Origin: Streptomyces sp. SLBN-118
GTDB lineage: Bacteria > Actinomycetota > Actinomycetes > Streptomycetales > Streptomycetaceae
Length of the DNA: 64,000 nucleotides
Direction of reading: 5' to 3'
NCBI RefSeq assembly: GCF_006715635.1
Contig: NZ_VFNP01000002.1
Span: forward strand, 744,001-808,000
The translations under genes and the position numbers were made by a program. Shown here one piece after another: positions 61,669 to 64,000 of this stretch. Each line of letters starts with the position of its first letter. Position 1 is the first letter of the stretch. The notes beneath the pieces were generated by a model, which did no database searches, was not told the origin of the DNA, and saw only the letters and a program-made list of their open reading frames with translations.

Positions 61669-64000
61669 ATGGCGACACACAAGCCCGGCCCGTCGTCCGC
61701 CGAGCGGCCGAACGATGCCCACTCCCTTCAGCAGGCACTCGATGCGGTCCGGGTCGGGGCCTGGAGTTGGGACATCCGCACCGGCGACCTGATCTGGGAC
61801 AAGGAGATGCCACAGGTCCTCGACATCGCCCCGGACTTCTTCGACGGGCGGATCGAGACCTGGCGGAACCTGATCCACCCCGAAGACCTTCCCGTTGTGC
61901 TGGCGCAGGCCGAGCATGCCCTGCGGGAAGGCGCCGAATACAACGTCAAACACCGGGTGCGCCGACCGGACGGCACCGTCGTCTGGGTTGCGGTCCGCGG
62001 CCGGATTGTCGTCGGCGAGGACGGCGCACCGGCCCGTATGGTCGGGCGGCTCTGGGAGACCAACGAGAGCCTGGTCGCCCTGGACTCGGTCGGCCGCGCC
62101 CTGCGGCACATGAGCGACGGATTCCTCGCGGTCGACACCGCCTGGAGGGTCCTCTACGTCAACGTCCTGGCCGAGCGACTCCTCGGCCCCTCGCGGGAAC
62201 TCGTCGGGCGGACGCTGTGGGACATCCGGGAGGTCAATACGCCCGGCCTCGAATCGGCGTGCCGCCGGGCCGTTGCCGACCGCAGGCCGACCGGGCTGGA
62301 TCTGCGGCTGCCCGTCGACGGCCGCTGGTATCACCTGCGGCTGATCCCCGTGCCCGACGGACTGACGGTCTATCTGACCGACGTCACCGAGCGACGCCGG
62401 GCGGAGGAGCAGCGTCTGGCGGCGGAACATGCGGCCGCCGAACGAGCCGCACGCATCGGGGAGCTGACAGCGGCGCTCGCCGAGGCACTCACCGCGGAGG
62501 ATGTGGTGGCCGCGGCGGCCGAGCGGGTACTGCCGCTGTTCGGCGCGACCGGGCTGATCGTGCAAGCGCGTCAAAGTGGCCGGGTACAACCGGTCGGGTC
62601 AGTCGGATACCCGCGCGCATTCCTCGACGAGCTGGCCAAGGGCGGCATCCCGGCCGCCTCCCCCATCGAACTCGCACTGCACGACGGTATCCCGAGGTTC
62701 ATCGACTCGATGGAGGAGATGAAGGCCGACTATCCGGAGATGGGCGTCCTGCCGGGCCTGAGCGGGAAGCAAGCCTGGGCCTTCCTGCCGCTGGTGGTCT
62801 CCGGCCGCGCGGTCGGCGGCTGTGTGGTCTCGTTCGACCGGCCCCGCCATCTCACCGGAGAGGAGCGCACCCTGCTCGTCGCGCTCAGCGGACTGGTCGC
62901 CCAGGCCCTGGAACGGGCCCGGCAGTACGACGCGGAGCACGGCCGGGCGCAGGCGTTGCAGCGCGGCCTGCTCCCCCGCGCGCTTCCGGCCCTCCCGGCC
63001 GTCACCGCCGCCGCCCGCTATCTGCCGGCCAGCGAGGGCACGCTCGGCGGCGACTGGTACGACGTCATTCCGCTCTCCGCCGACCGCGTCGCGCTGGTCA
63101 TCGGCGACGTGATGGGCCACGGCCTCCACGAGGCCGCCACCATGGGCCGACTCCGCACCGCCGTACACACTCTGGCCGGTCTCGAACTGCCTCCCGACGA
63201 GTTGTTCTCCCACCTCAACGACCTGGTCAGCGAGCTGGGCGACGACTTCTACGCCACGTGCCTCTACGCCCTCTACGATCCCGCCTCCGGCGTCTGCACA
63301 TTCGCCGGTGCCGGACACCCGCCACCGGCGGTCGTCCACCCCGACGGCACGCTGCACTTCGCCGACGTCGCCGCCAACCCGCCGCTCGGAGCTGCCACGC
63401 CGCCCTTCGAAACCACGGAGCTGAAGCTCCCCGAGGGAAGCCTCCTGGTGCTCTACACCGACGGTTTCGTGGAATCCGCCCGGCGCGACATCGACAGCGG
63501 AATCGAGCAGTTGGCCAAGGCACTCACCGTCGGCCTCGACGGCGCGCGGGGCGCGGACAGGTCCCCAGTCCGCGAGGCCCCACCACGTCCCCGGCCAGGA
63601 ACCCCCCACCGCCACTCCGAAGCCGGGCATCTCGAACGGCTCTGCGAATCGCTCGTCTCCGCTCTCCTGCCCGCCCAGGAGGAGACCAGCGACGATGCCG
63701 CTCTGCTCATTGCCCGCACCCATATCCTCCCGGCCGACGACATGGCGTCCTGGCCCCTGCCCGAGGACCCCGCTGCGGCCGGAGTGGCCCGCGGCCATGT
63801 CCGGCATCAGCTGGGCCAATGGCAGCTCGACGATCTTGTCGCGACCACCGAGCTGATCGCCAGCGAACTGGTGGGCAATGTGGTGCGGCACGCGAAAGGC
63901 CCCGTCCGGCTGCGCCTGCTCCGGAGCCGGACGCTCATCTGCGAGGTCTCGGACGGCAGTCTCACCACACCCCGCATCCGCCGTGCTCTGGACACCGACG
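61669..64000 (+). CDS. PAS-PAS-GAF-SpoIIE phosphatase with HATPase, 3' truncated by the window
   Basis: At least 777 codons, running off the end. ATG 61669 lacks a ribosome site (GTG 61660 is in frame) and follows AT-rich promoter-like DNA. PAS 1 about 20-130 (LDAVRVGAWSWDIRTGDLIW), PAS 2 about 140-240 (LRHMSDGFLAVDTAWRVLYV), a short coiled segment (RRRAEEQRLAAEHAAAERAA), GAF about 265-425 (FLPLVVSGRAVGGCVVSFDR), SpoIIE about 440-690 with LGGDWYDVIPLSADRVALVI, GDVMGHGLHEAATMGRLRTA and LYTDGFVESARRDI, and the start of the HATPase (TTELIASELVGNVVRHAKGP). An Arg/Pro-rich insert (REAPPRPRPGTPHRHSE) lies within the phosphatase domain. It is the third sensor phosphatase of this type in the window. 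Confidence 0.92.
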   Translation, partial: MATHKPGPSSAERPNDAHSLQQALDAVRVGAWSWDIRTGDLIWDKEMPQVLDIAPDFFDGRIETWRNLIHPEDLPVVLAQAEHALREGAEYNVKHRVRRPDGTVVWVAVRGRIVVGEDGAPARMVGRLWETNESLVALDSVGRALRHMSDGFLAVDTAWRVLYVNVLAERLLGPSRELVGRTLWDIREVNTPGLESACRRAVADRRPTGLDLRLPVDGRWYHLRLIPVPDGLTVYLTDVTERRRAEEQRLAAEHAAAERAARIGELTAALAEALTAEDVVAAAAERVLPLFGATGLIVQARQSGRVQPVGSVGYPRAFLDELAKGGIPAASPIELALHDGIPRFIDSMEEMKADYPEMGVLPGLSGKQAWAFLPLVVSGRAVGGCVVSFDRPRHLTGEERTLLVALSGLVAQALERARQYDAEHGRAQALQRGLLPRALPALPAVTAAARYLPASEGTLGGDWYDVIPLSADRVALVIGDVMGHGLHEAATMGRLRTAVHTLAGLELPPDELFSHLNDLVSELGDDFYATCLYALYDPASGVCTFAGAGHPPPAVVHPDGTLHFADVAANPPLGAATPPFETTELKLPEGSLLVLYTDGFVESARRDIDSGIEQLAKALTVGLDGARGADRSPVREAPPRPRPGTPHRHSEAGHLERLCESLVSALLPAQEETSDDAALLIARTHILPADDMASWPLPEDPAAAGVARGHVRHQLGQWQLDDLVATTELIASELVGNVVRHAKGPVRLRLLRSRTLICEVSDGSLTTPRIRRALDTD

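Overview
The window is high-GC actinobacterial DNA, almost certainly from Streptomyces. The codon bias is extreme, several starts are GTG, and the gene content is Streptomyces-typical: MatB malonyl-CoA synthetase, a streptophobe-type membrane protein, a mycothiol-type maleylpyruvate isomerase homologue, several PAS/GAF/SpoIIE phosphatases, DUF6777 and DUF6519 proteins, and C-terminally anchored secreted enzymes. I saw no tRNA, rRNA, insertion sequence, integrase or CRISPR array.

Layout. 1-5.9 kb is the 3' end of a phage-tail-like contractile injection cluster: a baseplate protein with a LysM-like tail, a tail protein with a beta-helix, a DUF6519 protein and an endolysin-like amidase. 6.2-11.7 kb is metabolic: an ornithine cyclodeaminase homologue, a succinate-semialdehyde dehydrogenase homologue with two small proteins, a VOC protein, and a MerR regulator divergent from an MFS exporter across a perfect operator. 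11.7-16.8 kb is the B12-dependent methylmalonyl-CoA mutase operon mutA-mutB-meaB. It ends at a perfect hairpin, and just beyond that lies an internally deleted metE. 17.3-18.1 kb is an ArsR-SRPBCC fusion regulator whose operator fills its own promoter spacer. 19.5-25.5 kb is a sugar block: a glycolipid-binding-like protein, a GH4 enzyme and a GH38 alpha-mannosidase in one operon, facing a membrane-anchored AA10 polysaccharide monooxygenase. 26.6-30.6 kb is a signalling module: a double-FHA ABC transporter, an SH3-like linker protein and a Ser/Thr kinase.

33-44 kb holds a GNAT protein, an amino-acid permease, an unknown repeat-like protein, a fused carboxyltransferase with matB, a LysR regulator and a DJ-1/PfpI protein, an SPW-repeat membrane protein and a sulfite-oxidase-like enzyme. 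44-49 kb carries two overlapping SpoIIE-type phosphatase sensors; a third starts at 61.7 kb and runs off the window. 50-58.7 kb has a small secreted protein, a collapsed GH2 glucosaminidase gene, an RpiR regulator, a BBE-type flavoenzyme, and glutamate-uptake parts (gluA and a gluB-like lipoprotein) separated by a cupin and a DUF3048 lipoprotein, with no permease genes. The rest is small membrane and proline-rich proteins and a zinc alcohol dehydrogenase.

The most striking pattern is gene decay by internal excision. metE and the GH2 gene both keep their natural 5' and 3' ends but have lost the catalytic middle. An ECF-type sigma factor survives only as a short fragment, and a further C-terminal fragment may lie near 50.1 kb. 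These remnants sit between intact genes with no mobile element in sight. All functional statements are from reading the sequence; no database search was run.
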